Source: SAR92 clade bacterium H921 (GTDB taxonomy: Bacteria > Pseudomonadota > Gammaproteobacteria > Pseudomonadales > Porticoccaceae). From it: a stretch of 64,000 nt of DNA. Below the pieces are notes generated by a model. It did no database searches. It was not told the DNA's origin and was given only the letters and a program-made list of their open reading frames with translations. Location of the stretch: NCBI GenBank assembly GCA_025153755.1, contig JAOALD010000001.1, positions 868,001 to 932,000 of the forward strand, given 5' to 3'. Shown here piece after piece: positions 26,708 through 35,190 of the stretch; positions within the stretch are counted from its first letter, which is position 1; every line of letters starts with the position of its first letter. Made by a program: the position numbers and the translations under genes.

Positions 26708-27513
26708 GTGACTGCAATTACACTGTCGCTGATTTGCGCTATTTGATGCAACGTTTGCGCGATCCGCAAACTGGCTGCCCCTGGGATATTAAACAAAATT
26801 TTAAGACCATCGCACCCCATACTGTCGAAGAGGTATACGAGGTAATCGATGCTATCGAGAGGGGAGATCTGCAACATCTTAGAGAAGAGTTAGGAGATCT
26901 ATTATTCCAGATTATTTTTTATAGCCAACTGGGAGCAGAACAGGGCCTATTTGATTGGGACATGATTGTAAGTGGTATTACCGATAAATTAATTAGTCGA
27001 CATCCCCATGTGTTCCCCGATGGCACATTGCAATCAGTCAGGTCTGCCGATGCGATTTTTGATACTAAAAAAATAAACAATACTTGGGAACTCATAAAGC
27101 AGCGCGAACGCGCCGAAAAGGGGGAAACCGGTATTCTTGCCGATATACCCATATCACTGCCTGCGCTGAGTCATGCTTGTAAATTACAAAAGCGTGCTGC
27201 CTCAGTGGGGTTTGATTGGGCCGATCCGCAAGATGTTCTCGCCAAAATAAAAGAGGAAATCGCTGAGCTAGAGATCGAGATTGCCAAAGGTGACAAAGTC
27301 GCTATGGAAGATGAAATGGGTGATTTACTGTTTAGTTGTGTGAATTTAGCACGCCATCTTTCCTTAGATCCAGAGCGGGCAACGCGATTATCTAGTAGTA
27401 AATTTAAACGCCGTTTTCAGGCAATGGAGTTACTGGCTGCAGGTAAGAATTTTACTAATATGACCAGTGCCGAGTTAGAGTTATTGTGGGCTCAAGTTAA
27501 GACCCAAGAATAA
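26704..27513 (+). CDS. mazG: Nucleoside triphosphate pyrophosphohydrolase MazG
   Basis: The 269-residue protein hydrolyses (d)NTPs to monophosphates and limits (p)ppGpp signalling in E. coli. Two MazG domains are visible, each with acidic Mg-binding helices: EEVYEVIDAIERGD ... LREELGDLLFQI (residues about 35-75) and EEIAELEIEIAKGD ... MEDEMGDLLFSCVN (about 180-215). CPWDIKQNFKTI at the start is characteristic. It is coupled to cysM. Confidence 0.95.
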   Translation: MSDCNYTVADLRYLMQRLRDPQTGCPWDIKQNFKTIAPHTVEEVYEVIDAIERGDLQHLREELGDLLFQIIFYSQLGAEQGLFDWDMIVSGITDKLISRHPHVFPDGTLQSVRSADAIFDTKKINNTWELIKQRERAEKGETGILADIPISLPALSHACKLQKRAASVGFDWADPQDVLAKIKEEIAELEIEIAKGDKVAMEDEMGDLLFSCVNLARHLSLDPERATRLSSSKFKRRFQAMELLAAGKNFTNMTSAELELLWAQVKTQE

Positions 27514-27568
27514 CGCTAGAAAATGGTAATTATACATTTAAATGCTATATGGCAACTGCGACCACAGG

Positions 27569-27597
27569 TTGTCTGACATGATCAAAACCTGTATGGT
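27569..27597 (+). promoter_or_regulatory. Candidate sigma70 promoter of adk
   Basis: TTGTCT (27569-27574) and TATGGT (27592-27597) are separated by 17 bases, about 90 bases before adk. An imperfect inverted repeat (27561-27570 with 27586-27597) overlaps both boxes. Confidence 0.4.
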
Positions 27598-27687
27598 GAG
27601 CGGCCTTTTTGGGGTTGGTCGGCTTTCGAAATTATCCTCTTTGGCTACCCGAACTTCCAAGATTAATCTATTAAAGGAACTGGTTGA

Positions 27688-28341
27688 ATGAGACTGATTT
27701 TATTAGGCCCCCCTGGTGCCGGCAAAGGCACACAGGCGCAGTTTATTACAGAGAAGTATTCTGTACCGCAAATCTCAACGGGCGATATGCTTCGCGCTGC
27801 AGTCAAAGCCGGCAGTGATCTGGGTATGCAGGTAAAAGGCGTTATGGACTCGGGTGGCTTGGTTTCTGATGACCTTATTATTGCTTTAGTAAAAGAGCGT
27901 ATTGCTCAGCCCGATTGTGAAAACGGGTTTTTATTTGACGGATTCCCGCGCACAATCCCTCAGGCTGAGGCATTAGTTGATGCTGGTGTGGATATTGAAT
28001 TTGTCATTGAAATTTCTGTTGCAGATGAAGAAATTGTCTCACGGCTAAGTGGTCGTCGAGTTCATGAGAGTTCGGGTCGGGTGTACCATGTACAGCATAA
28101 TCCTCCGTCAGTTGCAGGTATGGACAATGAAACTGGTGAGCCTCTAGTACAAAGAGTAGATGATCAGGAGGGAACGGTACGCAACCGTCTCGATATTTAT
28201 CATCAGCAAACTATGCCTTTAGTAAAGTTTTATACTGACCTTTCTGAGTCACAAGAAAAGGCGCCGGTATTTGCATCCATTGACGGTTTAGGGCCCCTAA
28301 GTGATGTTCAAACGCGAATTATTACAGTGCTCGGTGAGTAA
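27688..28341 (+). CDS. adk: Adenylate kinase
   Basis: The 217-residue enzyme interconverts ATP + AMP and 2 ADP. The P-loop [10 protein letters not shown] is at residues 7-16, the AMP-binding strand [10 protein letters not shown] follows, [12 protein letters not shown] is intact, and the long LID (about 120-160, [14 protein letters not shown]) lacks zinc cysteines as in other gammaproteobacteria. AAAGGAA precedes the ATG. It is monocistronic by context. Confidence 0.97.
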   Translation: MRLILLGPPGAGKGTQAQFITEKYSVPQISTGDMLRAAVKAGSDLGMQVKGVMDSGGLVSDDLIIALVKERIAQPDCENGFLFDGFPRTIPQAEALVDAGVDIEFVIEISVADEEIVSRLSGRRVHESSGRVYHVQHNPPSVAGMDNETGEPLVQRVDDQEGTVRNRLDIYHQQTMPLVKFYTDLSESQEKAPVFASIDGLGPLSDVQTRIITVLGE

Positions 28342-28395
28342 GCGTAACTTTTTTGAAAATTAGTAAAAGGCTTTCGAAAACCTGAGGTGGGCAAC

Positions 28396-28441
28396 AATAA
28401 CTCTGCAAAAGACTGTAAATAGTGTGTTTTTGCGAGTTATT
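28396..28441. repeat. Long imperfect stem-loop between adk and the histone-like gene
   Basis: AATAACTC plus GCAAAA (28396-28410, one unpaired T between them) pairs with TTTTGC plus GAGTTATT (28428-28441), giving 14 base pairs around a loop of about 17 bases. No T tract follows on either strand, so it does not look like a standard terminator. It may protect the adk mRNA end or regulate the next gene. Confidence 0.45.
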
Positions 28442-28453
28442 GCGTGTTAAAGG

Positions 28454-28483
28454 TTGCTAAAGTAAATAGCTGGCGCTTAAAAT
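28454..28483 (+). promoter_or_regulatory. Candidate sigma70 promoter of the histone H1-like gene
   Basis: TTGCTA (28454-28459) and TAAAAT (28478-28483) are 18 bases apart, about 72 bases before the GTG start. Both boxes are near consensus but the spacing is long. Confidence 0.35.
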
Positions 28484-28554
28484 TCGTTTAAGACCATAGG
28501 TAGAGTACGTTCTTCTAATTAAATCCTTTAAATAGTTAGCCTCGGAGAGTTAAA

Positions 28555-29331
28555 GTGAAAAAACCTGCTATGAAAAAAAGTGCTAAAAAAGTAGCTGCCA
28601 AAAAAACCCTAAAAACGACCGCAGCGCAAAAAGCAGCAGTAAAAGTTACTGCAGTACAGACTAAGTTGGCTACGCAGGCCAAAAAGTTGACTGCTACCCG
28701 CGTCAAGATTTCTGATGCGAAAACAAAATTAACTGCAAAGGCGACACCAGCAGCCCGAAGAGCACTGGCCGCTGCCCGAAAAGCATTTAAAGTGGCCAAC
28801 GCCAAGTTTCGGTCGATGCAAAATGATGTCAAGGCGGCCAAGAGCTCATTGCGTCTAGCGCAGATATCTGATTCAGTAAGTGCCGCAGAAGCTGCTGCCA
28901 AAGAAGCACTGGCGGCGACTGAAGCAAGAATGCAGAAAAAGGTTTCAGCAGATCTAGCAGCTGCTGTTAAGAAGTTTGAGGAGCGCTGGACTAAGGCGCG
29001 CTCGGCACAGGATGCTAAAAAGCTTAAAGCTGCGGCGAAGAAGCTAGCGGCGAAGGTAAAGGCAACTCAGAAAAAAGCTGAAGCAAAAGTTAAGGCGGAA
29101 GGTGCTAAAGCAGCTGCAAAAGATAAGAAATCAGTGGTTAAGAAAGCGCCCGCTAAAAAAGCAGTAGCTAAGAAAGCACCGGCTAAAAAAGCGGTAGCTA
29201 AGAAAGCACCGGCTAAAAAAGCGGTAGCTAAGAAAGCACCGGCCAAAAAGGCATCAGCTAAAAAAGCAGTAGCTAAGAAAGCACCAGCTAAAAAAGCAGC
29301 AGCTAAAAAGACGCCAGAAGCAAAATCCTGA
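28555..29331 (+). CDS. Histone H1-like/AlgP-like lysine-alanine-rich protein
   Basis: The 258-residue protein is extremely basic and almost only Lys, Ala, Val, Thr and Pro. Residues about 20-185 are predicted helical, with alternating Ala/Lys and possible coiled coil ([18 protein letters not shown]). The tail (about 193-252) repeats [10 protein letters not shown]. This resembles eukaryotic H1 tails and the KPAA-repeat protein AlgP of Pseudomonas, which binds DNA. DNA compaction or regulation is likely, but the target is unknown. GTG at 28555 follows GGAG by 8 bases; an ATG at 28570 is an alternative. It has its own promoter candidate and a strong terminator. Confidence 0.85.
   Translation: MKKPAMKKSAKKVAAKKTLKTTAAQKAAVKVTAVQTKLATQAKKLTATRVKISDAKTKLTAKATPAARRALAAARKAFKVANAKFRSMQNDVKAAKSSLRLAQISDSVSAAEAAAKEALAATEARMQKKVSADLAAAVKKFEERWTKARSAQDAKKLKAAAKKLAAKVKATQKKAEAKVKAEGAKAAAKDKKSVVKKAPAKKAVAKKAPAKKAVAKKAPAKKAVAKKAPAKKASAKKAVAKKAPAKKAAAKKTPEAKS
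29131..29310 (+). repeat. 30-bp tandem repeat encoding [10 protein letters not shown]
   Basis: Four head-to-tail 30-bp units occupy 29131-29250; the second to fourth are nearly identical. A 15-bp half unit (29251-29265), another full unit (29266-29295) and a second half unit (29296-29310) follow. All lengths are multiples of 3, so gain or loss of units keeps the frame. Confidence 0.9.
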
Positions 29332-29355
29332 TAGTCTAATTAGTTCTAGACCTGT

Positions 29356-29388
29356 AAAATCCCTCACCTACGGTGGGGGATTTTTTTT
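29356..29388 (+). terminator. Rho-independent terminator of the histone H1-like gene
   Basis: A 13-bp stem with one G-T pair (arms 29356-29368 and 29372-29384) closes a 3-base loop and runs into eight T (29381-29388). It begins 24 bases after the stop. Confidence 0.92.
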
Positions 29389-29460
29389 GCCTAATAAGTA
29401 ATGTGCCAATACCCGAAAAGATAGTATTTGGAAAATAGCAAAAACTAACCGAGAATAATA

Positions 29461-30141
29461 ATGACATCAGTTTTAGCAATAGAGACCTCTACGCCCGCCT
29501 GCTCAGTTGCTCTGCGTATTGGAGATACTGTGACCTCACGCTACTGTGAAGAGCCCCGTTCTCATACTCGGTTGATAATGTCGATGGTTGATGATGTGCT
29601 AAACGAAGCTGGTGTAAAAGCCCGTCAGCTTAGTGGGTTGGCTGTAAGCGTAGGACCAGGATCGTTTACCGGTTTACGGATTGGTTTCGCAACGGTGCAG
29701 GGCCTGGCATTTGGTCTAGATTTGCCTGTGGTGCCAATCTCTACGCTCCAGGTGATGGCACTGACCGCTGCCCGCAAGTATAGCCTCAGTGATGGTATGG
29801 CTGTGATGCCAGTACTGGACGCCCGAATGGGCGAATTTAACTGTGGCTGCTATCGTCTCCAAAATGGCTCTGTGCCCATTGCAATGATGGAGGATCAACT
29901 GTTAAGTGCGGATCAGGTTCTTCAGGCTTTCAACCAGTGTGAGCCTGGGGCCTTAGTCGGTGAGGTAGCACAATTTCAAGAACCCATATCATTTGAGGTT
30001 TATCCAGATGCTCTGGACTTGTCAGAGATGGCGCTTCCAATGCTGACCCAAGGCTTGGGCCAGTCGATCGATGCAATTGAATTGGTCTATTTGCGCGGCA
30101 ATGATGCCTGGCAAAAACGTAAGCGCATCAGGGCTGTGTAA
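29461..30141 (+). CDS. tsaB: tRNA t6A synthesis protein TsaB
   Basis: The 226-residue protein forms the TsaBDE complex that attaches threonylcarbamoyl to A37 of ANN-decoding tRNAs. The actin-like fold motifs ALAIETST-like start (VLAIETSTPACSVAL) and VSVGPGSFTGLRIG are intact, and the C-terminal half is degenerate as is normal for TsaB. Its partner TsaE is encoded at 59646. uppP begins 3 bases after its stop. Confidence 0.95.
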   Translation: MTSVLAIETSTPACSVALRIGDTVTSRYCEEPRSHTRLIMSMVDDVLNEAGVKARQLSGLAVSVGPGSFTGLRIGFATVQGLAFGLDLPVVPISTLQVMALTAARKYSLSDGMAVMPVLDARMGEFNCGCYRLQNGSVPIAMMEDQLLSADQVLQAFNQCEPGALVGEVAQFQEPISFEVYPDALDLSEMALPMLTQGLGQSIDAIELVYLRGNDAWQKRKRIRAV

Positions 30142-30144
30142 TTT

Positions 30145-30939
30145 ATGGATATCTTTCAGGCTATTTGGCTGGCAATAATACAAGGTTTAACTGAATTCCT
30201 TCCTATTTCTAGTTCAGCGCATCTCATTTTACCTGCACAAATTTTCGGTTGGCCTGATCAGGGTTTGGCGTTTGATGTTGCTGTTCACCTCGGATCATTT
30301 GTTGCGGTTGTGCTGTATTTTCGTCAGGAAATACGACAACTTTCTAGTGCCTGGCTTAGAAGTTTAAATGGTACGCAAAGTCCAGAGGGTAATCTCGCAT
30401 GGTATATTGCCATTGGGACGGTCCCCGCAGGTGTAGCCGGACTAGTATTGGCTGGTTTCATTGAGGTACATCTTCGCTCCATAGCTGTTATAGCTACAAC
30501 TACTATTTTATTTGCATTGCTGCTAGGTTGGGCTGACCTGAGTGCGCGTGCTAATAGAACGATTACTCAGTTCACGTGGAAGTCTGCATTATTAGTTGGG
30601 CTCGCTCAGGTTCTAGCACTAATTCCTGGAACCTCTAGATCTGGAGTTACGATTACGGCGGCACTTATGCTTGGCTTTGACCGTCTCTCTGCCGCCCGTT
30701 TCTCGTTTTTACTGTCTATTCCTGTTATTGCTCTAAGCGGCGGCTATAAGGGTGCACAGTTGATGGGGCAGACCTCTGTACCCTGGTTGGAAATTTTTCT
30801 CGGATCTTTTGTGTCTGGTATTACAGCCTATCTATGTATTCATACATTTCTGCGATTCGTTGAGCGAGTGGGGATGTTACCTTTTGTGATATACCGGCTG
30901 CTGCTAGGTGGCATATTAATATACCTAATAATGGGTTAG
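30145..30939 (+). CDS. uppP: Undecaprenyl-diphosphatase
   Basis: The 264-residue integral membrane enzyme recycles undecaprenyl diphosphate to the monophosphate carrier for cell-wall synthesis and gives bacitracin resistance. The conserved boxes are QGLTEFLPISSSAHL (about 13-27) and IPGTSRSGVTITAAL (about 165-179), with about seven to eight membrane segments. Three bases separate it from tsaB, so they form one transcript. Confidence 0.96.
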   Translation: MDIFQAIWLAIIQGLTEFLPISSSAHLILPAQIFGWPDQGLAFDVAVHLGSFVAVVLYFRQEIRQLSSAWLRSLNGTQSPEGNLAWYIAIGTVPAGVAGLVLAGFIEVHLRSIAVIATTTILFALLLGWADLSARANRTITQFTWKSALLVGLAQVLALIPGTSRSGVTITAALMLGFDRLSAARFSFLLSIPVIALSGGYKGAQLMGQTSVPWLEIFLGSFVSGITAYLCIHTFLRFVERVGMLPFVIYRLLLGGILIYLIMG

Positions 30940-30951
30940 AGGCATCGGCCT

Positions 30952-31827
30952 ATGATAAAAAAAGTTGCTTTTTTGGGTCTTGGGGTAATGGGTTATCCTA
31001 TGGCGGGATGGCTAAGTCGCAATGATTTTGACGTAACAGTTTATAACCGGACTACTGCAGTAGCACAACGCTGGTGTAGTCAATACTCGGGACAAATGGC
31101 CAGAACACCAGAGGCTGCAGTGTTAGAAGCCGACGCTGTGTTCCTCTGTGTCGGAAATGATCGAGATGTGCAGGATGTTGCGTTAGGGCCCAAGGGCATT
31201 CTCAACGGTCTAAGGCCCGGTGCTGTTTTGGTTGATCACACCACTACATCTGCTGAATTGGCTAAGCAGCTTGCGGTGGCCTTTGAAGCCAGAGGTTGTC
31301 GCTTTATTGATGCGCCGGTTTCTGGTGGTCAGCAGGGCGCAGAAAGTGGGAAACTCACGGTAATGTGCGGTGGACATAGCCAAGATTTTGCTAAGGTTGA
31401 GTCGATTATTGCCAGCTATGCAAAGGCAGTCCAGCTTATGGGCCCAGTCGGCAGTGGCCAGTTGTGTAAGATGGTCAATCAAATATGTATTGCCGGATTG
31501 ATTCAAGGCTTGGCTGAAGGACTCAATTTTGCCGTTAATGCAGGTTTGGATCCCAACCAGGTAATCGATACTATTTCTCAGGGAGCTGCTCAATCTTGGC
31601 AAATGGAGAATCGTTATGAAACTATGCTGGCAGGCGAGTACGATCATGGTTTTGCTGTGCAGTGGATGCGCAAAGATCTGGGCTTTGCCTTGCAAGAGGG
31701 TAAGGCTAATGGCAGCGCGCTTCCAGTTACCGAGCTAGTAGATGGATACTATGCAGAGGTACAAAAACTAGGCGGTAGCCGCTGGGACACCTCAAGTTTA
31801 CTCGCGCGACTAAAACTAAAAAAATAA
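30952..31827 (+). CDS. 3-hydroxyisobutyrate dehydrogenase family oxidoreductase
   Basis: The 291-residue beta-hydroxyacid dehydrogenase has an N-terminal NAD(P) motif FLGLGVMGYPMA (residues 6-17), the substrate loop DAPVSGGQQGAESG, and the catalytic Lys in GSGQLCKMVNQI. Substrates of the family include 3-hydroxyisobutyrate, tartronate semialdehyde, glyoxylate and succinate semialdehyde. Here the choice cannot be made. It follows uppP by 12 bases, but that gives no functional hint. Confidence 0.88.
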   Translation: MIKKVAFLGLGVMGYPMAGWLSRNDFDVTVYNRTTAVAQRWCSQYSGQMARTPEAAVLEADAVFLCVGNDRDVQDVALGPKGILNGLRPGAVLVDHTTTSAELAKQLAVAFEARGCRFIDAPVSGGQQGAESGKLTVMCGGHSQDFAKVESIIASYAKAVQLMGPVGSGQLCKMVNQICIAGLIQGLAEGLNFAVNAGLDPNQVIDTISQGAAQSWQMENRYETMLAGEYDHGFAVQWMRKDLGFALQEGKANGSALPVTELVDGYYAEVQKLGGSRWDTSSLLARLKLKK

Positions 31828-31871
31828 TATTAAAAAACTAAGCTAAAAGGCTAACTCAAAGGAAAATGCGA

Positions 31872-33185
31872 ATGACCATGCAAGGCCCAGATACAGAGGA
31901 TTTTAATCAGTCACTGATAGCATTTTTAGATACTTCACCGACGCCGTTTCATGCCGTGGCCAGTATTTGTGAGATATTGGCTAAGGCCGGGTTTACTCGG
32001 CTTGAGGAATCAGATAACTGGTCCTTAGAGGCAGGGGATAAACATTTTGTAACTCGCAATGGCTCCTCCATTATAGCGTTTACAGTAGGATCTGAGTCTC
32101 CGATGGAAACTGGTCTGCGTATGGTAGGAGCCCATACAGACAGTCCCTGTTTGATGGTTAAGCCACAACCTGAACTGTCTAAGAGTGGTTATTTTCAGCT
32201 TGGGGTAGAGGTTTATGGTGGCGCGTTGCTAAACCCCTGGTTTGATCGTGATCTATCGATTGCGGGTAGACTTGTCTATCGAGATAGCGATGATGAGCTT
32301 AAGCAGATATTAGTAGATTTTAAGCGCCCGGTGGCTATGATTCCCAGCCTCGCAATACATCTTGATCGAGAGGCTAACAAAGGCCGCACTATTAATGCAC
32401 AGACAGATATTCCGCCGATACTCATGCTCAGTCAAAAAACCCAAGATTTTCGCTCTCTGCTCGCTGAGCAGTTTTTGCCTGATGGTGGAGAAGTGCTAGA
32501 TTACGAGTTGTGCTTATACGATACTCAGGGTGCTGCTATGGTAGGTATCAACAATGAGTTTCTCGCATCGGCGCGGCTTGATAACTTACTGAGTTGTTTT
32601 GTTGCTACCGAGGCATTGATACAGGCTGATAGCAGTAATACCTGTGTGATGGTATGCAATGACCATGAGGAAGTAGGTAGCGTGTCGGCAGTAGGTGCAG
32701 ATGGCCCCTTTCTTGAGGCGGTGTTGGACCGGCTCAATGGTGCCCAGCAACACCACGAACGTAATTCTGTAACTGATAAATCACTGATGATCTCATGTGA
32801 TAATGCCCATGCAGGCCATCCCAACTATCTCCAAAAGCATGACAGCTCTCATGTTCCAAAGCTAAATGGTGGTCCAGTAATCAAGGTGAATGTTAAGCAA
32901 CGCTATGCGACAACGAGTTTAACGGCGAGTCTGTTTAGGCAGTTTTGTGCCCAGGCAGATGTGCCGGTACAAACATTTGTATCTCGTAGTGATCTCGGTT
33001 GCGGCAGCACCATTGGGCCTATAACATCTTCACGGCTTGGAGTGCCGACTCTAGATGTAGGTATTGCCCAGTTAGCGATGCACTCTTGCCGTGAGGTGAC
33101 AGGGTCCCAAGATCCTTTGCGACTGACCAATGTATTGACGAAGTTTTTTAATACACCCGGCAATCTGCGCGTCGCCAAAGCCTAG
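31872..33185 (+). CDS. apeB: M18 family aspartyl aminopeptidase
   Basis: The protein (437 residues from this start) removes N-terminal acidic residues from peptides. Metal and catalytic residues are visible: His and Asp in GAHTDSPCL, the Glu pair in NDHEEVGS, Asp/His in CDNAHAGHPN, and the final His in AMHSCRE. The ATG at 31872 is chosen because AAAGGA lies 8 bases before it; the ATG at 31866 is too close, and 31878 is a third option. Confidence 0.93.
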   Translation: MTMQGPDTEDFNQSLIAFLDTSPTPFHAVASICEILAKAGFTRLEESDNWSLEAGDKHFVTRNGSSIIAFTVGSESPMETGLRMVGAHTDSPCLMVKPQPELSKSGYFQLGVEVYGGALLNPWFDRDLSIAGRLVYRDSDDELKQILVDFKRPVAMIPSLAIHLDREANKGRTINAQTDIPPILMLSQKTQDFRSLLAEQFLPDGGEVLDYELCLYDTQGAAMVGINNEFLASARLDNLLSCFVATEALIQADSSNTCVMVCNDHEEVGSVSAVGADGPFLEAVLDRLNGAQQHHERNSVTDKSLMISCDNAHAGHPNYLQKHDSSHVPKLNGGPVIKVNVKQRYATTSLTASLFRQFCAQADVPVQTFVSRSDLGCGSTIGPITSSRLGVPTLDVGIAQLAMHSCREVTGSQDPLRLTNVLTKFFNTPGNLRVAKA

Positions 33186-33256
33186 ATTAGTGATAGAGGT
33201 TGAGTAACTTCTATGAATGACTATGATAACCACTAGCATTAAATAGTAGATTTTTT

Positions 33257-34264
33257 ATGAGTAAGCAGCGTGTTTTAACTGGTATTACTACTTCGGGAAG
33301 CCCTCATCTTGGTAACTACGTGGGCGCTATTAGACCCGCGATCAAAGCGAGCCTCTCGGGGGACTATGAGTCCTTTTTCTTTTTGGCTGATTATCACGCC
33401 TTAATCAAGCATCAGAATCCCGAGCTAGTGCATCAGTCGACATTAGAAATTGCCTCTGCTTGGTTGGCGCTTGGTTTGGACACCGACAAGGTAATCTTTT
33501 ATCGCCAATCGGATATTCCAGAAATTCCAGAATTAACCTGGCTACTAACCTGTATGGCGGCCAAAGGTATGATGAATCGCGCCCATGCCTACAAAGGAGC
33601 TGTTCAGGCTAACGTTGAGTCGGGCGAAGACGAGGATACGGCCATTACTATGGGTCTGTTTAGTTACCCGATACTTATGGCGGCAGATATCCTTATGTTT
33701 AATGCTCATAAAATTCCTGTGGGCCGTGACCAGATTCAGCACGTAGAAATGGCACGAGATATCGCCCAGCGTTTCAATCATCATTTTGGTGAGCACTTTG
33801 TATTGCCTGCAGCGCAGGTTGATGACGATGCAGCCATCTTGCAGGGCCTCGATGGTCGCAAGATGAGTAAAAGCTACGGCAATACTATTCCCTTGTTTTT
33901 AACCGAAAAGCAGTTGAAAAAGCATATCAACAAGATTAAGACCAACTTACTTGAACCAGGCGAGCCGAAAGATGCCGAGAGCTCTGCGGTATTTCAGATT
34001 TGGAAGGCATTTGCCACGCCTCAGCAAACTACTGCTATGGCAAGAGAATTTGCCAATGGCATAGCTTGGGGTGAAGCAAAAAAACAACTTTTCGAACTGA
34101 TTAATGAGCAGATTAAACAACCCCGTGAGAAGTATCTGCAGCTACTGGAAAACCCAGCACAGGTTGAAGCCGTATTACAACAGGGTGCTCTAAAAGCGCG
34201 GGACCACAGTGCCTCATTAATGGCCAAAGCTCGCCGTGCCGTCGGTATAAGGCCGCTGGGCTAG
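33257..34264 (+). CDS. trpS: Tryptophanyl-tRNA synthetase
   Basis: The 335-residue class I enzyme charges tRNA-Trp. The HIGH-like motif is [13 protein letters not shown] (residues 12-24), KMSKS is in [11 protein letters not shown], and the substrate segment [18 protein letters not shown] is standard. It is monocistronic; TTGAGT and TATGAT, 16 bases apart about 50 bases upstream, could be its promoter. Confidence 0.97.
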   Translation: MSKQRVLTGITTSGSPHLGNYVGAIRPAIKASLSGDYESFFFLADYHALIKHQNPELVHQSTLEIASAWLALGLDTDKVIFYRQSDIPEIPELTWLLTCMAAKGMMNRAHAYKGAVQANVESGEDEDTAITMGLFSYPILMAADILMFNAHKIPVGRDQIQHVEMARDIAQRFNHHFGEHFVLPAAQVDDDAAILQGLDGRKMSKSYGNTIPLFLTEKQLKKHINKIKTNLLEPGEPKDAESSAVFQIWKAFATPQQTTAMAREFANGIAWGEAKKQLFELINEQIKQPREKYLQLLENPAQVEAVLQQGALKARDHSASLMAKARRAVGIRPLG

Positions 34265-34363
34265 GGTGTTATTTTAAATTGAGCTGGTGAGTATTTCGAG
34301 CTACCTATGTATAATGCTCGCCTAATGAATTTACAACCATTTAATGCTTCGATGGAGCCAACA

Positions 34364-34789
34364 ATGAAACAAACTTTTGGACTGATTACGATAGCCTGTG
34401 CACTTCTGATTGGTTGCGGTGGGCAGGATGGGAGCGTCGAATTGACCGCTACTCAAGAACAACAAGTCGCAGAGCGCATTGCCCCTGTGGGACATGTGGT
34501 TATGGCAGGCCAAGTGGTCACTGCGATGGTTAGTGCAGGTGGTACTGGGCGTTCCGGTAGTGATATCTACGGCACTAATTGTATGGCTTGTCATACTTCT
34601 GGGATCGCTGGTGCGCCTATGATGGGTGATGCTGTGGCCTGGGCTGAGCGGTTAGAGCAGGGGATAGAGACAGTCTATGCCAATGCTATCAACGGTATTC
34701 GGGGAATGCCTATGCGCGGCACTTGCATGGATTGTAGCGATGACGAAGTGATTGCGGCTATTGATCATATTTTGGACAACAGTCAGTAA
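34364..34789 (+). CDS. Cytochrome c5-like lipoprotein
   Basis: The 141-residue protein begins with a lipoprotein signal (lipobox LIGC, Cys about 18), so it should be anchored at the membrane. The heme site is CMACH with the Met ligand in GMPMRG, and CMDCSDDEV supplies the extra Cys pair typical of cytochrome c5. Its role is periplasmic electron transfer; the partner is unknown. GGAG 7 bases before the ATG at 34364 supports this start rather than the frame opening at 34307. A strong terminator follows. Confidence 0.9.
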   Translation: MKQTFGLITIACALLIGCGGQDGSVELTATQEQQVAERIAPVGHVVMAGQVVTAMVSAGGTGRSGSDIYGTNCMACHTSGIAGAPMMGDAVAWAERLEQGIETVYANAINGIRGMPMRGTCMDCSDDEVIAAIDHILDNSQ

Positions 34790-34814
34790 ATCATTCTGAT
34801 TGGATCACAGATCT

Positions 34815-34846
34815 AAAAAACCGCGCCTTTAAAAGCGCGGTTTTTT
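34815..34846 (+). terminator. Rho-independent terminator after the cytochrome c5-like gene
   Basis: CCGCGC (34821-34826) and GCGCGG (34835-34840) form the stem, extended by A6 on the left and T6 on the right. The flanking A and T runs make it potentially bidirectional. Confidence 0.92.
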
Positions 34847-35190
34847 ACCTTCTGATGCTGATATTTGTAGCGGCGATAATGGCTCTGAGTTAATCCTGTC
34901 CTATGATTGTACGGGACCAATACTATTTCTAGGTACCAGTGCCAGCGGCTTAGGTCAATAAGTCTGTGGGGTAGAGGGTGCTGGTGACAGTGCTATTAAA
35001 ATCGTCCGCGCTCTAGTGAGGGGCTTGATCTGTCCTTTTTTAGGTGACAAATTCCAAGGGCAATTGGTCTGTGATTCCTATCGTTGATGATCCATCAGGT
35101 TAGCTAAATAGGCTGAAAAAACCCTCGACAGACCCATGCAGAGCCATGAGTGTCTGACCTCATATCTGAACAGCTATTAGTCGTGCGTTG
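34847..35190. other. Gap of 344 bases with no recognised gene
   Basis: The stretch lies between the c5-like gene's terminator and the convergent hslO stop. It has no reading frame above 60 codons, no tRNA-like cloverleaf and no clear terminator for hslO. I see nothing I can name in it. Confidence 0.5.

Noticed and set aside
28536-28901. A 121-codon minus-strand frame opposite the histone-like gene
   Set aside because: Lysine codons read in reverse give Phe/Leu-rich shadow proteins; it has no independent signal.
29131-29310. Possible CRISPR array
   Set aside because: The 30-bp repeats are head to tail without unique spacers and are in frame within a coding sequence.
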